Origin: Salinivirgaceae bacterium
GTDB lineage: Bacteria > Bacteroidota > Bacteroidia > Bacteroidales > SZUA-534
DNA: 64,000 bases
NCBI GenBank assembly: GCA_024405635.1
Contig: JAKSOL010000001.1
Location: 182,082-246,081, forward strand
Direction: 5' to 3'
Shown here: positions 44,789-54,547 of the stretch, in pieces
Layout: the number at the start of each line of letters is the position of its first letter
Position numbering within the stretch: position 1 is the stretch's first letter
Made by a program: the position numbers and the translations under genes
The notes under the pieces: model-generated
The model's input: only the letters and a program-made list of their open reading frames with translations
Database searches by the model: none
What the model was told of the DNA's origin: nothing

Positions 44789-47700
44789 TTACTCTTTTGC
44801 GACGTTTGAATCGTCAGTTTTAGGGTTCTCAGTTGTGGTTAAATTTTCATTTTGTTCTGTTTTTGGAGCATCATTGGTTGTTTCAATTTTGGGCGTTTCG
44901 GTTGTGCTTTCAGGTTTTGATTCACCTTCGGCGGTTGCCGATTCGTCAACCAATTTTTTGCGTGCAGGGCGCTCAAGTTTTAATTTGCTCAAACCTCCTT
45001 TTTCTTTTTTCTCTTTTTCAAACCCTTCAACAAGTGCAATCAATGGATCGGGTTCTGGAACGGTTGTTGAAACACTTTCGTCGGTTGGCATGCCAACGCG
45101 GTAGCCCATCAAAATAACGTCGTCAACGCGCTCACAATTGCTAACAGCTTGCCATTCGTAAATGCGTTTTTTTACCATCTCGCGTTGTTCTGCCATTGGT
45201 AGGTTGTGTATTTCAAGCAACATTTCGCGTAAATGCTTGCTCATAAACTTGCGTTTGTCTGGACCACCAATTTGGTCTTGGTATCCGTCGGAGAATGTGT
45301 ACAAGCAGTCGCCAGGGTAAAGGTCGATGCTGATGTTTGTAAATGGTGCATTGCCTTTTATGTAGTTGCCAATAGGCATTTTATCTGCTTTAATTTGATA
45401 AACTTCGTTGTTGCGGATAATTATAAGAGGGTTGTTTGCTCCTGCAAATTCCATGTGGTTGTTGCGCTCGTCAACAATATATAGGGCAAGGTCCATGCCG
45501 TCTTTTCGTCCGTTTTCCCAACCTCCCATACATTGAATTATGTATTCGCGTAGTGTGAATAGAATTTTTTCGGGGTGCATTTCGTTACCTACAATGTGGT
45601 TCAAGTTGGTCATGCCGAGCATGCTCACAAATCCTCCGGGTACACCGTGTCCTGTACTATCGGCAATAACACTTACGCGGTAGTGTCCAATTTTCTTAAT
45701 CCAATGGAAGTCGCCACTAACTACGTCTTTAGGTTCAAAGAACAAGAAACTATCAGGGAAAGCTTCTTCAATTTCTTCAGGTTTTGACAATAAGGCTTGT
45801 TGCAAACCTTTTGCGTAGTTAATACTTTGTTCAATTTCCTCTTTTTGTTTTGCAATCTCGTCTTTTTGTTGAACAACTTCGGCGGTGCGGTCGGCTACAA
45901 CTTGTTCTAGTCGTGCTTTTTCTTTAAGTAGTCGGGCCGAGTTTAATCTGACAATTACAATAATTAAAGCAACTCCAAACAATACATATAATATGTATGC
46001 AACAATTGTTCGATAGAATGGTGGCTTAATTATAAAGGCATATTCGGCCACGTTACTTTCAATACCATAAATGTTGCGAGCTTTAACTTTGAATATGTAT
46101 TTGCCTTCGCTTAAGTTATTGTGCAATATTGAGGTTCGTTTGTTCCATTTTGACCATTCTTTTTCAGAACCTACAAGTATTGAAGAGTATTCGGTTTCTT
46201 CGTTCTTTTCATACCAAGCTGCGCTATAAGTAAACTCAAGGCTGTTGTTGCTGTATGAGATAATAACGTTGTTGTTGTTTGACGAAGCTTGGTCAAGAGC
46301 AATGCCGCCGTTTGTTGATTCAAATGTGCCGTTGAATAATACAGAATCGCGCATTGTGATTTGGCGCAAGTTTACTCTAAATGGTCGTTTGTATGGGTCT
46401 TCAATATTTTCATTTACCAAGCCGTCTAAAATATCGCAGTGGAAGCTATATAATTCTTGGTCGAGGGCTAACCATATCATGTCATTTTTCTCGTCAACTA
46501 AAATGACATCGCAGTCTTTGTTTGGTAAACGGCGGAATGGTGCAGAAATAACTTTCTGATTGCCCAAAGAGTCGGGTAGAATAAGTTCTATGAATCGATT
46601 TTTGTGTTCATCGGTTCGCGCAATGATGTAGCCGTTTTTGTATTTTGCAATTTTGCTCAAATTGCGGTTGTTGCCTAATTCTCCAATAATATTGCTAGTA
46701 ACAAATGTGTTTGAATCGGCATTGTATTCGTATAAGCCTTGTGATGTACAAGCAATTATTTTACCATCAATGTTTGTGCAGTATACTTTTGTTATGTTTG
46801 GAAAAACTTCGTTTTCGTCTGAAAAAATTGTTGTTTCTCCTTTGGTGGTGTATTTTGCTACTCCAAAAAAGTCGCCTGCAATCCATGCGTTGTTTTTGTC
46901 ATCAAAACAAATATTTCGAACTGGAATGGCAATGTTATCAGATATATAATCAACTATGTAACTGGTCTTATCAATAGAAATGATGTAAAAACCATTTTCG
47001 TTGCAACAATATATTTGGTTTGGGTTTTTGGGGTTTTGTTTCATCGACCAGATAATAGAATATCTGGTTTTGCTTTTGTTATTTAAACCTTCGGCTGAAT
47101 AGTTTAATATCTCTTTTATTTCGGTTTGGCAACCTACAAGTATTCTTTTTTTGTTGGTTTTTGGGTCTGTTATTTCGTTTATGCTATATGCAACTCCGTC
47201 AATTCCGTCAATTGCTTGAAATACTGGAATGCCATCGCTATCCTTGGTTAGGAAAAATACACCTTCAAAAGTTGCTACATACAAAACACCGTTGGAGATT
47301 AAAATGTCATTGATTCCTCCGTGTATTTTGCCGGCTACTTCGTTGAAAACGTGTATTGCACTATTTTCAATTTTTGACAAACCAACATTCATTGATGCCC
47401 AATAAATATTGTTGTCAAGTGACTCAATATGAGTGGAATATATGTCTTTTGTTCCAGTTTGTCGGTTAAAAATGTTTGTTATGTTAAAGTCTTTGTCAAG
47501 TACTACTATTGCGTGTTGCGATTGAATAAGTGAAATTAAGTAGTTGTCTTCTTTTGTTTTTGTTGCAGAATAAACCATTGAGCCCGACGATTTGATGAAA
47601 GAGGAGTAGTTGTCGCTTGGAACTTCTTCTGATTTGTTTGTTTCGATGTCGTATTTTAATATTCTTCCGTCGTATAGTTCAAATAAAATGTATTTGTCGG

Positions 47701-48352
47701 TGTTTGCTTTAATAAAGGCAGAAACTTCGGTTGTCCCATTTAATACTGGAGAAAAGCCTTTTGATGATATTTCGCGTAATCCAGCTTTGTAACTCGAAAC
47801 AAATAGGCGGTCGTTTATTAAGAACGAATACCAATTGAAACTATCGTCAAGAGGCCAATGTTCAATGGTGTTTTTTCTTTTGTTGTATGCATAAATGTTT
47901 TCGTCGGAGCAAAAATATACACATGTGTCGTTGCAATATGTACGAAGTATTTGACCTTCAATGCTTATGGTTGAGTCAATTCCAGATAGTGAATGGAATG
48001 AAAGACTGCCGTTTTTATTTGCTGATAAATATCCAATGTTATTTTCGGCGCCAACGTAAATAATACCATTGTTATCAACTGCAAACGAACGTACATGGTT
48101 TGTTTTTGTGTCCTTTTGATTATAAATAGGAATTGATCTCCATGTGGTTCCGTCATATTCCAGGATGTTTTCATTTCCTGCAAAGTACATTATATCGCGA
48201 TGGTCTTTTGCAACAAAAAAGTTTTGTGCATCATCGTTGTAATCGTCTGATGTGTAATTCGTAATAAGAGGGTTGCCATATTTGTTAATCTGTGCATTGC
48301 TTAAAGAGCAGATAATCAATAAAATGCACAGGATGATATTTCGTTTGTTCAT
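44789..48352 (-). CDS. Membrane sensor with beta-propeller and cytoplasmic SpoIIE-type PP2C phosphatase
   Basis: About 1187 residues. A signal peptide (MNKRNIILCILLIICSLSNAQ) is followed by a roughly 680-residue region of repeated short beta motifs such as YVGAENNIGYLSANKNG and LYVATFEGVFFL, i.e. regulator-propeller blades. A Y_Y_Y-type domain (FTYSAAWYEKNEETEYS) leads to one transmembrane helix at about 780-800. A coiled coil (VVADRTAEVVQQKDEIAKQK) comes next, then a PP2C/SpoIIE phosphatase of about 200 residues with ADSTGHGVPGGFVSMLG and YTFSDGYQDQIGGPDKRKF. The tail is rich in Glu, Thr, Lys and Pro. It should sense something in the periplasm and dephosphorylate a cytoplasmic partner, perhaps an anti-sigma antagonist. 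No partner gene is adjacent. Confidence 0.85.
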   Translation of the reverse strand: MNKRNIILCILLIICSLSNAQINKYGNPLITNYTSDDYNDDAQNFFVAKDHRDIMYFAGNENILEYDGTTWRSIPIYNQKDTKTNHVRSFAVDNNGIIYVGAENNIGYLSANKNGSLSFHSLSGIDSTISIEGQILRTYCNDTCVYFCSDENIYAYNKRKNTIEHWPLDDSFNWYSFLINDRLFVSSYKAGLREISSKGFSPVLNGTTEVSAFIKANTDKYILFELYDGRILKYDIETNKSEEVPSDNYSSFIKSSGSMVYSATKTKEDNYLISLIQSQHAIVVLDKDFNITNIFNRQTGTKDIYSTHIESLDNNIYWASMNVGLSKIENSAIHVFNEVAGKIHGGINDILISNGVLYVATFEGVFFLTKDSDGIPVFQAIDGIDGVAYSINEITDPKTNKKRILVGCQTEIKEILNYSAEGLNNKSKTRYSIIWSMKQNPKNPNQIYCCNENGFYIISIDKTSYIVDYISDNIAIPVRNICFDDKNNAWIAGDFFGVAKYTTKGETTIFSDENEVFPNITKVYCTNIDGKIIACTSQGLYEYNADSNTFVTSNIIGELGNNRNLSKIAKYKNGYIIARTDEHKNRFIELILPDSLGNQKVISAPFRRLPNKDCDVILVDEKNDMIWLALDQELYSFHCDILDGLVNENIEDPYKRPFRVNLRQITMRDSVLFNGTFESTNGGIALDQASSNNNNVIISYSNNSLEFTYSAAWYEKNEETEYSSILVGSEKEWSKWNKRTSILHNNLSEGKYIFKVKARNIYGIESNVAEYAFIIKPPFYRTIVAYILYVLFGVALIIVIVRLNSARLLKEKARLEQVVADRTAEVVQQKDEIAKQKEEIEQSINYAKGLQQALLSKPEEIEEAFPDSFLFFEPKDVVSGDFHWIKKIGHYRVSVIADSTGHGVPGGFVSMLGMTNLNHIVGNEMHPEKILFTLREYIIQCMGGWENGRKDGMDLALYIVDERNNHMEFAGANNPLIIIRNNEVYQIKADKMPIGNYIKGNAPFTNISIDLYPGDCLYTFSDGYQDQIGGPDKRKFMSKHLREMLLEIHNLPMAEQREMVKKRIYEWQAVSNCERVDDVILMGYRVGMPTDESVSTTVPEPDPLIALVEGFEKEKKEKGGLSKLKLERPARKKLVDESATAEGESKPESTTETPKIETTNDAPKTEQNENLTTTENPKTDDSNVAKE

Positions 48353-48470
48353 ACGCATAGTTGTAATACTTATTAACTTGCGAATTTATTAAATGTTTGC
48401 GTGGGGTATTGCCTATTTTATCAACAAACTATCATCTTTTTTAACCGATTTAAATTGTGTTGGTTGAACC

Positions 48471-49400
48471 TTATTTTACACAAATAATTGGCTGTTGCTC
48501 AAATATGTTTTTTATTGTTGTATCAAGTTCTGCAAGGGTTGTGGTGCGTTTTATATGGTCGAAAACCTCTTGCTGGTTTTCAAAATTGAGAGCGAAGTAT
48601 TTCCACAGTTCCTTGAGTCTGTTTAGTGGATTTGGGCATGCTTCGGCATAGTTGTTTCTAACAGTTTCGCAAAATTGTTGAAGTTGTTTAGTTGAACCGG
48701 CTTGTCCTTTTGTTATCTGTAATGCCACAAAGGGGTTGCTAATGGCTCCTCGACCTATCATTACTCCTGCAAGGTTAGGTATAAGCTCTTTAACTTTTTC
48801 GCATTGTTGCACTGAGCAAATGTCTCCGTTGAAAATAATAGGGTGAACCGATGTGTTTGCTTCGCTTGCAACTGCCTGAATGTCAGCTATTCCGTTGTAC
48901 ATCTGCTCGGCTGTGCGTGCATGAATAATAACTTCGCTCAACGGTAGTTGGTTTAACATCCTTAATGTGTTGCTTAATGTGTTGCAATTGAATCCCAATC
49001 GGATTTTTACCGATAAATTGATTGTGATTTTTGCCGTAATCTGCTCAAGCATTTTTTCGGTTTCCTCTAGGTTTAATAGTAAAGCCGCACCTCTGCCTCG
49101 TTGCGTTACAAAAGGTTGAGGACAGCCCATGTTTAGATTTACTTCGGTATAACCTAAATCGGATAGCAAGTGAGCAAAGTGAATAAATCCATTTGCATCG
49201 TTGCTAAGTAGTTGAGGAACAAGATTGATGTTGCTGTTGTAGTTAGCAAATCGACGTGCAAGTTGTGGTAGTTTTATTGGTGATTGGCTATCGGCAAGCA
49301 TATATGGGGCCATCATTTGGTCAAAACCTCCTAATTGCTGCAACGCATTGCAGAATGGTGCCTCAACAAGTCCGAGCATTGGAGCAAGTTGTATTTTCAT
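48471..49400 (-). CDS. dus: tRNA-dihydrouridine synthase
   Basis: FMN enzyme that reduces uridine in the D loop of tRNA. With the ATG at 49400 (MKIQLAPMLGLVEAPF) the protein is about 309 residues. Landmarks are NLNMGCPQPFVTQRGRGAALL with the catalytic cysteine, VKIRLGFN, IIHARTAEQMYNG and IIFNGDICSVQQCE, with GVMIGRGAISNPF near the end. The sequence is nearer to the DusC-like branch than to DusA or DusB, but I cannot place it firmly. An open frame extends 13 codons further upstream without family support. Confidence 0.88.
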   Translation of the reverse strand: MKIQLAPMLGLVEAPFCNALQQLGGFDQMMAPYMLADSQSPIKLPQLARRFANYNSNINLVPQLLSNDANGFIHFAHLLSDLGYTEVNLNMGCPQPFVTQRGRGAALLLNLEETEKMLEQITAKITINLSVKIRLGFNCNTLSNTLRMLNQLPLSEVIIHARTAEQMYNGIADIQAVASEANTSVHPIIFNGDICSVQQCEKVKELIPNLAGVMIGRGAISNPFVALQITKGQAGSTKQLQQFCETVRNNYAEACPNPLNRLKELWKYFALNFENQQEVFDHIKRTTTLAELDTTIKNIFEQQPIICVK

Positions 49401-49421
49401 ACAGCTAATCAATTTTAAAAG

Positions 49422-49453
49422 AAAAGGGAACTGCCGCAAAGCAATTCCCTTTC
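49422..49453 (-). terminator. Terminator of mdh
   Basis: Inverted repeat AAAGGGAA / TTCCCTTT with a 14- to 16-base loop, followed on the minus strand by CTTTTAAAATT. It lies between mdh and the dus start. Confidence 0.68.
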
Positions 49454-49476
49454 AAATAGTATTCTTTATCGTTCAA

Positions 49477-50418
49477 TTAGAAGATTTTCATATCGTCAAG
49501 AACGTTCATTACTTTTTTAACAGCTTCAGCTGAAGTGTTCAACAAAGCTTTTTCTTGATCGTCAAGTTGAAGTTCAATAACTTTTTCGATACCGTTTTTG
49601 CCAAGAACAACAGGAACGCCTAGATAGATGTCTTTCATTCCGTATTCGCCGTTCAAGTAAGCGCAAACTGGCATAATCTTCTTTTGGTCTTTAACAATAG
49701 CCTCAACCATAGCAGCTGCTGAAGTTCCAGGAGCATACCATGCTGAAGTGCCCATCAAATTAACCAATTCGCCTCCACCTTTTTGAGCACGCTCAATAAT
49801 AGCGTTCAAACGATCGGCAGGAATAAGTTCTGTTACAGGAATGCCAGCAACTGAAGTGTAGCGTGGAAGTGGAACCATAGTGTCGCCGTGACCACCAAGC
49901 AACAATGCCTCAACTTGGTTTGGAGATACTCCAAGTTCGTCAGCAATAAATACTTTGTAACGAGCGGTGTCAAGTACACCAGCCATACCAAATACTTTGT
50001 TGCTCATTGTTTTAGCAGCTTTGTATGCGGTGTAGGTCATTACGTCCAATGGGTTTGAAACGATGATGATGATTGCGTCTGGTGAAGCTGCAATTACTTG
50101 CTCGGTTACACTTTTAACAATACCAGCGTTGATTCCGATTAAGTCGTCGCGGCTCATACCTGGTTTACGTGGAACACCTGAAGTGATTACAACTACGCCT
50201 GAACCTGCAGTTGCTGCATAGTCGTTAGTAACACCTTTTACTCTGTTGTTAAAGCCTTCGATTGAGGCTGTTTGCCACATATCCAATGCTTTGCCTTCTG
50301 AAATGCCCTCTTTAATGTCGAGCATAATAACCTCTTTTGCAAGGTCTTTGCGAGCAATTACGTTTGCGCAAGTAGCACCTACGTTACCAGCGCCCACAAC
50401 TGTGATTTTGTCAATCAT
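49477..50418 (-). CDS. mdh: Malate dehydrogenase
   Basis: NAD-dependent oxidoreductase of 313 residues interconverting malate and oxaloacetate. The Rossmann loop VGAGNVGATCA is at residues 8-18. The substrate-binding arginine pair sits in SGVPRKPGMSRDDL, SNPLDVMTY is the conserved loop, and the catalytic histidine is in LLGGHGDTMVPLPRY. The LDH-like MDH3 form of Bacteroidota fits better than the E. coli dimeric form. In these anaerobes it commonly runs towards malate and succinate. Confidence 0.95.
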   Translation of the reverse strand: MIDKITVVGAGNVGATCANVIARKDLAKEVIMLDIKEGISEGKALDMWQTASIEGFNNRVKGVTNDYAATAGSGVVVITSGVPRKPGMSRDDLIGINAGIVKSVTEQVIAASPDAIIIIVSNPLDVMTYTAYKAAKTMSNKVFGMAGVLDTARYKVFIADELGVSPNQVEALLLGGHGDTMVPLPRYTSVAGIPVTELIPADRLNAIIERAQKGGGELVNLMGTSAWYAPGTSAAAMVEAIVKDQKKIMPVCAYLNGEYGMKDIYLGVPVVLGKNGIEKVIELQLDDQEKALLNTSAEAVKKVMNVLDDMKIF

Positions 50419-50666
50419 TTTTTCTAAGTTTTAAGTATTTAACAAAAAATCTAAATCTATTCCGTTGATTTTTAGTTTGATGCAGTTTTGATACATCTTG
50501 TAAAAACCAAGTGCCAATATACAAAGATTTTATTGTTCAACTTTGTCTTTGTTCAAATTTGAAAAAAATAAACTCAACGAGGCTTGTGTGTTCATTCTAA
50601 AAAAAAATAATGACTACTTATTGTGTGTTTATTCATTTAATCATTAGACATTAAGCGCAAAAATTA

Positions 50667-50674
50667 CACCTTTG
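50667..50674 (+). promoter_or_regulatory. Near-consensus -7 box of argH
   Basis: CACCTTTG, one mismatch from TAnnTTTG, 16 bases before the ATG of argH. No clear -33 element or ARG-type operator was recognised. Confidence 0.4.
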
Positions 50675-50690
50675 CACAAATTTTAATCAA

Positions 50691-52025
50691 ATGGGAAAAC
50701 TTTGGGATAAAGGCATTGAAACCAACAAGTTAGTGGAACAGTTCACTGTTGGTCTTGATCGCGAAATGGATTTATATCTTGCGCCGTTTGACGTTTTGGG
50801 CACTATGGCGCACATTACAATGCTTGAATCAATAGGCTTGCTTGGTAGCGATGAACTGCCTGTGCTTTTGGCCGAATTGAAAAAGATTTACGCAACCACA
50901 CAATCGGGCAATTTTGTTATTGAAGATGATGTTGAGGATGTTCATTCTCAAGTTGAATTTTTGCTTACCAAGGCGCTTGGCGATATGGGCAAGAAAGTTC
51001 ACAGCGGACGATCGCGCAACGACCAAGTGTTGGTCGATATGAAATTGTACTTGCGTCATGAGGTTGAGGAGATTGTTGGATTGGTAAAATCGCTATTCGA
51101 TACTCTTATTCAATTGAGTAACAAGTATAAAGACTATTTGATGCCAGGCTATACACATCTTCAGGTGGCTATGCCATCATCGTTTGGCGTTTGGTTTGGA
51201 GCGTATGCCGAAAGTTTGTCTGACGACCTTACAATGTTGCGCGCTGCTTACAAAATTATTAACCAAAATCCGCTTGGCTCGGCTGCGGGTTATGGTTCGT
51301 CGTTCCCTTTAAACCGAACAATGACAACTCGTTTGCTTGGCTTTAACGATTTGAACTACAATGTGGTTTATTCGCAAATGGGACGCGGCAAAACCGAACA
51401 AAATTTAAGTTTTGCTATGGCTGCGTTGGCTCAAACTTTGAGTCGTATGGCTATGGATATGTGCATGTATAACTCGCAAGATCTTGGTTTTGTAAAATTG
51501 CCTGACGAGTTTACAACAGGCTCGTCAATCATGCCACACAAAAAGAACCCTGATGTTTGGGAACTTGTGCGTGGTAAATGCAACCGCATCAAAGCTTTGC
51601 CAACCGACATTACACTAACTATTTCAAATTTGCCATCGGGTTATCATCGCGATTTGCAACTACTTAAAGAGCAGATTATTCCAGCAATTAACGACATTAA
51701 GCAATGTTTGACTTTGGCCGAACTGATGCTTAAAAATGTTAAGATTAAGGAGAACATTTTGGCTGAACCTAAATATGCGCTTGCTTTTAGTGTTGAGGTG
51801 GTTAACAAACTTGTACTTGAAGGAATGCCTTTCCGCGATGCATATAAAAAAGTAGCTCTTGATATTCAAGCAGGAAAATTTGTTCCCGAAACTCATGTTA
51901 ATCATACCCATGAGGGTAGTATTGGTAATCTTTGCAACGAGCAGATTTCCAACAAGTTCAATGCAACTTTGAACGAATTTGAATTCAATTCGGTGGCCAA
52001 TGCCATCAGCAATTTGTTAAAATAA
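50691..52025 (+). CDS. argH: Argininosuccinate lyase
   Basis: Last step of arginine biosynthesis: argininosuccinate to arginine and fumarate. The 444-residue protein has the fumarase/aspartase-superfamily signature GSSIMPHKKNPDVWELVRGK with the flexible catalytic serine loop, plus EDVHSQVEFLLTKALGDMGKKVHSGRSRNDQV and MPGYTHLQVAMPSSFG. It is directly followed (6 bases) by the type B sorting-domain protein, and an argE-like gene lies just beyond on the other strand. Confidence 0.95.
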   Translation: MGKLWDKGIETNKLVEQFTVGLDREMDLYLAPFDVLGTMAHITMLESIGLLGSDELPVLLAELKKIYATTQSGNFVIEDDVEDVHSQVEFLLTKALGDMGKKVHSGRSRNDQVLVDMKLYLRHEVEEIVGLVKSLFDTLIQLSNKYKDYLMPGYTHLQVAMPSSFGVWFGAYAESLSDDLTMLRAAYKIINQNPLGSAAGYGSSFPLNRTMTTRLLGFNDLNYNVVYSQMGRGKTEQNLSFAMAALAQTLSRMAMDMCMYNSQDLGFVKLPDEFTTGSSIMPHKKNPDVWELVRGKCNRIKALPTDITLTISNLPSGYHRDLQLLKEQIIPAINDIKQCLTLAELMLKNVKIKENILAEPKYALAFSVEVVNKLVLEGMPFRDAYKKVALDIQAGKFVPETHVNHTHEGSIGNLCNEQISNKFNATLNEFEFNSVANAISNLLK

Positions 52026-52031
52026 ATTTCT

Positions 52032-53435
52032 GTGCAATCGCACCGCACACACTTTGGTTTAAGGCAATGGCTGCTATTTTTTTTAGCAGTTGTGCCTTGC
52101 CACATGTGGGCACAAAACTATTTTCCAAACATTGTTTGTGTGTCGGTTGATTCGGCACAAACCCGAAGGGTTACAATTACGTGGAATGTTGCTCAACCCG
52201 ATGCGCAACAAACTTTTGACGTTTATCGATATTCAAATGGCATTTGGACTCAACTTGTTGATTCTTTGCCAAATACCGAACGCTCGTTTACTGATAAAAC
52301 TGCACATCCGTACGACCAAGCCGAACGTTATTGTGTAGCAACCAAAACACCAAATGCTACCGATTCGCCGCTTAGCAGTAGCCATCAAACTATTTTTTTG
52401 AGCCAAGCCGAATACAACTCGTGCAACCTTTCGGTGGCGTTGCATTTTAGTCAATACATTGGTTGTCAAGTTGAGCAATATTGTGTTTTTCGTTCAACCG
52501 ATTCGCAACCGTACAAACAAATTGGCTGTGCAACTGATACGGTTTATGTCGATTCGGCTCTTGCTGTTGGTTCACAATATTCGTATTATATAAGTGCAAA
52601 GTTGAGTAATGGCGCGCAATCGCTGTCAAATGTAGTGGCATTTGATGCGTTTCAGGCCGAGTCGGTTTCTCCTTCCGATTTTGGCGTGCTTTTTATTGAT
52701 AATTCGGCCGATAGTTTGCTGATTACTACCAAATTGTGTGAGTTGGCAACGGTTCAGGGTTATGCTTTTAGTGTTGGTGGGGTAATTGATTCAGTTTATA
52801 CAGCAGGGCAAACATCGTTTTTGTTGCCCAAATGTGCTGAAATACAATTTGTTGCTATTGATAGTTGTGGCAACTTAATTGACGGTTCTTCGGTCTTGTC
52901 GCCGCTTGAAATTGATGCACAAATTGCCGATGATGAAGTTTCAATTTCCACTTCATTTGTGTCGGGTAAAACCGAGGTTTATGCAATGGTTGACGGCTCG
53001 GCTCCTATGATTGTTGATGCGCAAATGAGTAATAACGAAATAACCGTGCAATTGTCTGATTTTGTTGATGATAAACCACAGAACTTTTGTTTTTTCTTGC
53101 AGACTATTCTTGATGAAGTTGAATATCGCTCAAACACAGTTTGTGTATCGCGGCAAGCACAAATAACTATTCCAAATGCTTTTTCGCCCAATGGCGATGG
53201 CTTAAACGATACTTTTGGCCCAGTATTTACAAGCGCCGATGTTGAAAGTTTTGAATTTTCGATTTACGACAAATTTGGCAATCGTGTTTTTGCCACAACA
53301 ACGTTAACTGAGCGTTGGGATGGAACATATAGAGGTAAGAGTGTAAAGACTGGAGGTTATCTTTATTATGTAAAAGTTATACTCACCAACGGTAGTTCCT
53401 TTGAAAAACGAGGAGCTGTTAATGTGGTTCAATAA
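52032..53435 (+). CDS. Secreted protein with gliding-motility-associated C-terminal (T9SS type B) domain
   Basis: A 467-residue exported protein. No ATG fits the start; a GTG at 52032 gives a good signal peptide (RQWLLFFLAVVPCHMWAQ). The middle holds two to three fibronectin-like beta domains (VTITWNVAQPDAQQTFDVYR; YSYYISAKLSNGAQSLSNVV). The last 95 residues form a CHU_C / type B sorting domain (IPNAFSPNGDGLNDTFGP, FSIYDKFGNRVF, ERWDGTYRGK, GGYLYYVKV), so it is expected to leave the cell through the type IX system. Type B proteins are usually released or weakly attached. It follows argH closely but has no evident tie to arginine synthesis. Confidence 0.87.
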   Translation: MQSHRTHFGLRQWLLFFLAVVPCHMWAQNYFPNIVCVSVDSAQTRRVTITWNVAQPDAQQTFDVYRYSNGIWTQLVDSLPNTERSFTDKTAHPYDQAERYCVATKTPNATDSPLSSSHQTIFLSQAEYNSCNLSVALHFSQYIGCQVEQYCVFRSTDSQPYKQIGCATDTVYVDSALAVGSQYSYYISAKLSNGAQSLSNVVAFDAFQAESVSPSDFGVLFIDNSADSLLITTKLCELATVQGYAFSVGGVIDSVYTAGQTSFLLPKCAEIQFVAIDSCGNLIDGSSVLSPLEIDAQIADDEVSISTSFVSGKTEVYAMVDGSAPMIVDAQMSNNEITVQLSDFVDDKPQNFCFFLQTILDEVEYRSNTVCVSRQAQITIPNAFSPNGDGLNDTFGPVFTSADVESFEFSIYDKFGNRVFATTTLTERWDGTYRGKSVKTGGYLYYVKVILTNGSSFEKRGAVNVVQ

Positions 53436-53441
53436 TTTTTC

Positions 53442-54506
53442 TTACAAACTCAGTTGCTCCAAAATTTTGCAATAAACTTCAATACCGTTCTCTATTTCCT
53501 CTTCCATTATATACTCGTTTGCGGTGTGCGAACGAGCTGAATCTCCGGGACCTATTTTTATAGTTGGGAAAGCTCCGCTTATTACGGCTTGGTCCGATGT
53601 GGTAGGAGAGAAGAATGTTTCAAGACCTAGGCTTAATCCAGCTTTTACCAAAGGGTGCTCCATGCTTATTGCCGATGCGTTTTTGTTTAGCGAACGAGGT
53701 GTGGCGGTCGATTCAATGTGCTGCTGAATATGCTCCCAAGTTTCTTTGTTGCTATATTGCTCGGTGGTGCGCACATCAACCACAAAGTGGCATTCGGCAG
53801 GAATTACGTTGTGTTGCGTGCCTGCATTAATTTGTGTAACGCTCATTTTTACATTGCCAAGCAGGGGGCTTTCTTTGGGGAATTTGTACGAGTGAAACCA
53901 CTCAATGTCGCGCGAGGCAATGCTTATTGCGTTTATTCCCTCGTTGCGAGCGGCGTGCCCAGTTTGTCCGTGGGCAACACAGTCGAGAACCAACAGACCT
54001 TTTTCAGCCACAGCCATACGCATTCCGGTAGGTTCGCCCACAATGCCAGCAACAACGGTTTGTTTCAGCATTGGCAGAATTTTGTACATGCCATTGGGGC
54101 CCGATATTTCCTCTTCGGCCGAAGCCACAAACATGCGGTTGTAGCCAAGATTTGAATTGTCGGTTGCCATAAAAGCCATAAGTAGGCTAACAAGACTTGC
54201 GCCCGCATCGTTGCTACCAAGACCTGTTAACTTGCCGTTAGCATTTATTGGTTCAAATGGGTCCGATTCCCAACCCTGCGCAGGTTTAACGGTATCGAGG
54301 TGAGAGTTAAGCATCAGAGTGGCGCGCCCTTCGGCAAAATCTTTGCAACGCGCAATTATGTTGTTGCCAATCTGTTCTGGTTCGTATCCGTTGTCTTTCA
54401 AAAAGTTAACAACAATGTCTGATACGTTCTTTTCGTTGCCACTAAACGATTCGGTGGCTATCATTTGCTTTAAAAGATTTATGGCAGATTGTGTTAGTGT
54501 GTTCAT
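53442..54506 (-). CDS. argE: M20 family deacylase, ArgE-like (acyl-ornithine/citrulline deacylase)
   Basis: A 354-residue zinc amidohydrolase of the M20 family. Metal ligands are visible in LNSHLDTV (His and Asp), GSNDAGASLVSLL, ASAEEEISG (Glu pair) and GEPTGMRMAVAEKG, with the dimerisation domain between about 165 and 270 and a final SHTANEYI histidine. In Bacteroidota this clade removes the acetyl or succinyl group from acylated citrulline or ornithine in the arginine pathway, which fits the neighbouring argH. DapE-like activity is a less likely alternative. It has its own promoter box, which is part of a repeated sequence. Confidence 0.83.
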   Translation of the reverse strand: MNTLTQSAINLLKQMIATESFSGNEKNVSDIVVNFLKDNGYEPEQIGNNIIARCKDFAEGRATLMLNSHLDTVKPAQGWESDPFEPINANGKLTGLGSNDAGASLVSLLMAFMATDNSNLGYNRMFVASAEEEISGPNGMYKILPMLKQTVVAGIVGEPTGMRMAVAEKGLLVLDCVAHGQTGHAARNEGINAISIASRDIEWFHSYKFPKESPLLGNVKMSVTQINAGTQHNVIPAECHFVVDVRTTEQYSNKETWEHIQQHIESTATPRSLNKNASAISMEHPLVKAGLSLGLETFFSPTTSDQAVISGAFPTIKIGPGDSARSHTANEYIMEEEIENGIEVYCKILEQLSL

Positions 54507-54514
54507 TTATGTGA

Positions 54515-54547
54515 GTGTTGTTTTTGTTGCAAATATATCTAAAATGA
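54515..54547 (+). repeat. 33-bp direct repeat, left copy (argE-like promoter region)
   Basis: The 33 bases here are identical to 59681-59713 in the same orientation. Imperfect likeness continues for about 40 more bases to the right, sharing a GCGCC-type core and a TGTGCAAA-type motif. The copy lies in the 5' region of the argE-like gene and contains its -7 box. The two copies bracket the restriction island. Confidence 0.9.
54530..54537 (-). promoter_or_regulatory. Promoter -7 box of the argE-like gene
   Basis: TATATTTG on the minus strand, an exact TAnnTTTG match 24 bases before the ATG at 54506. It lies inside the left 33-bp repeat, so the right copy carries the same box. Confidence 0.6.
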
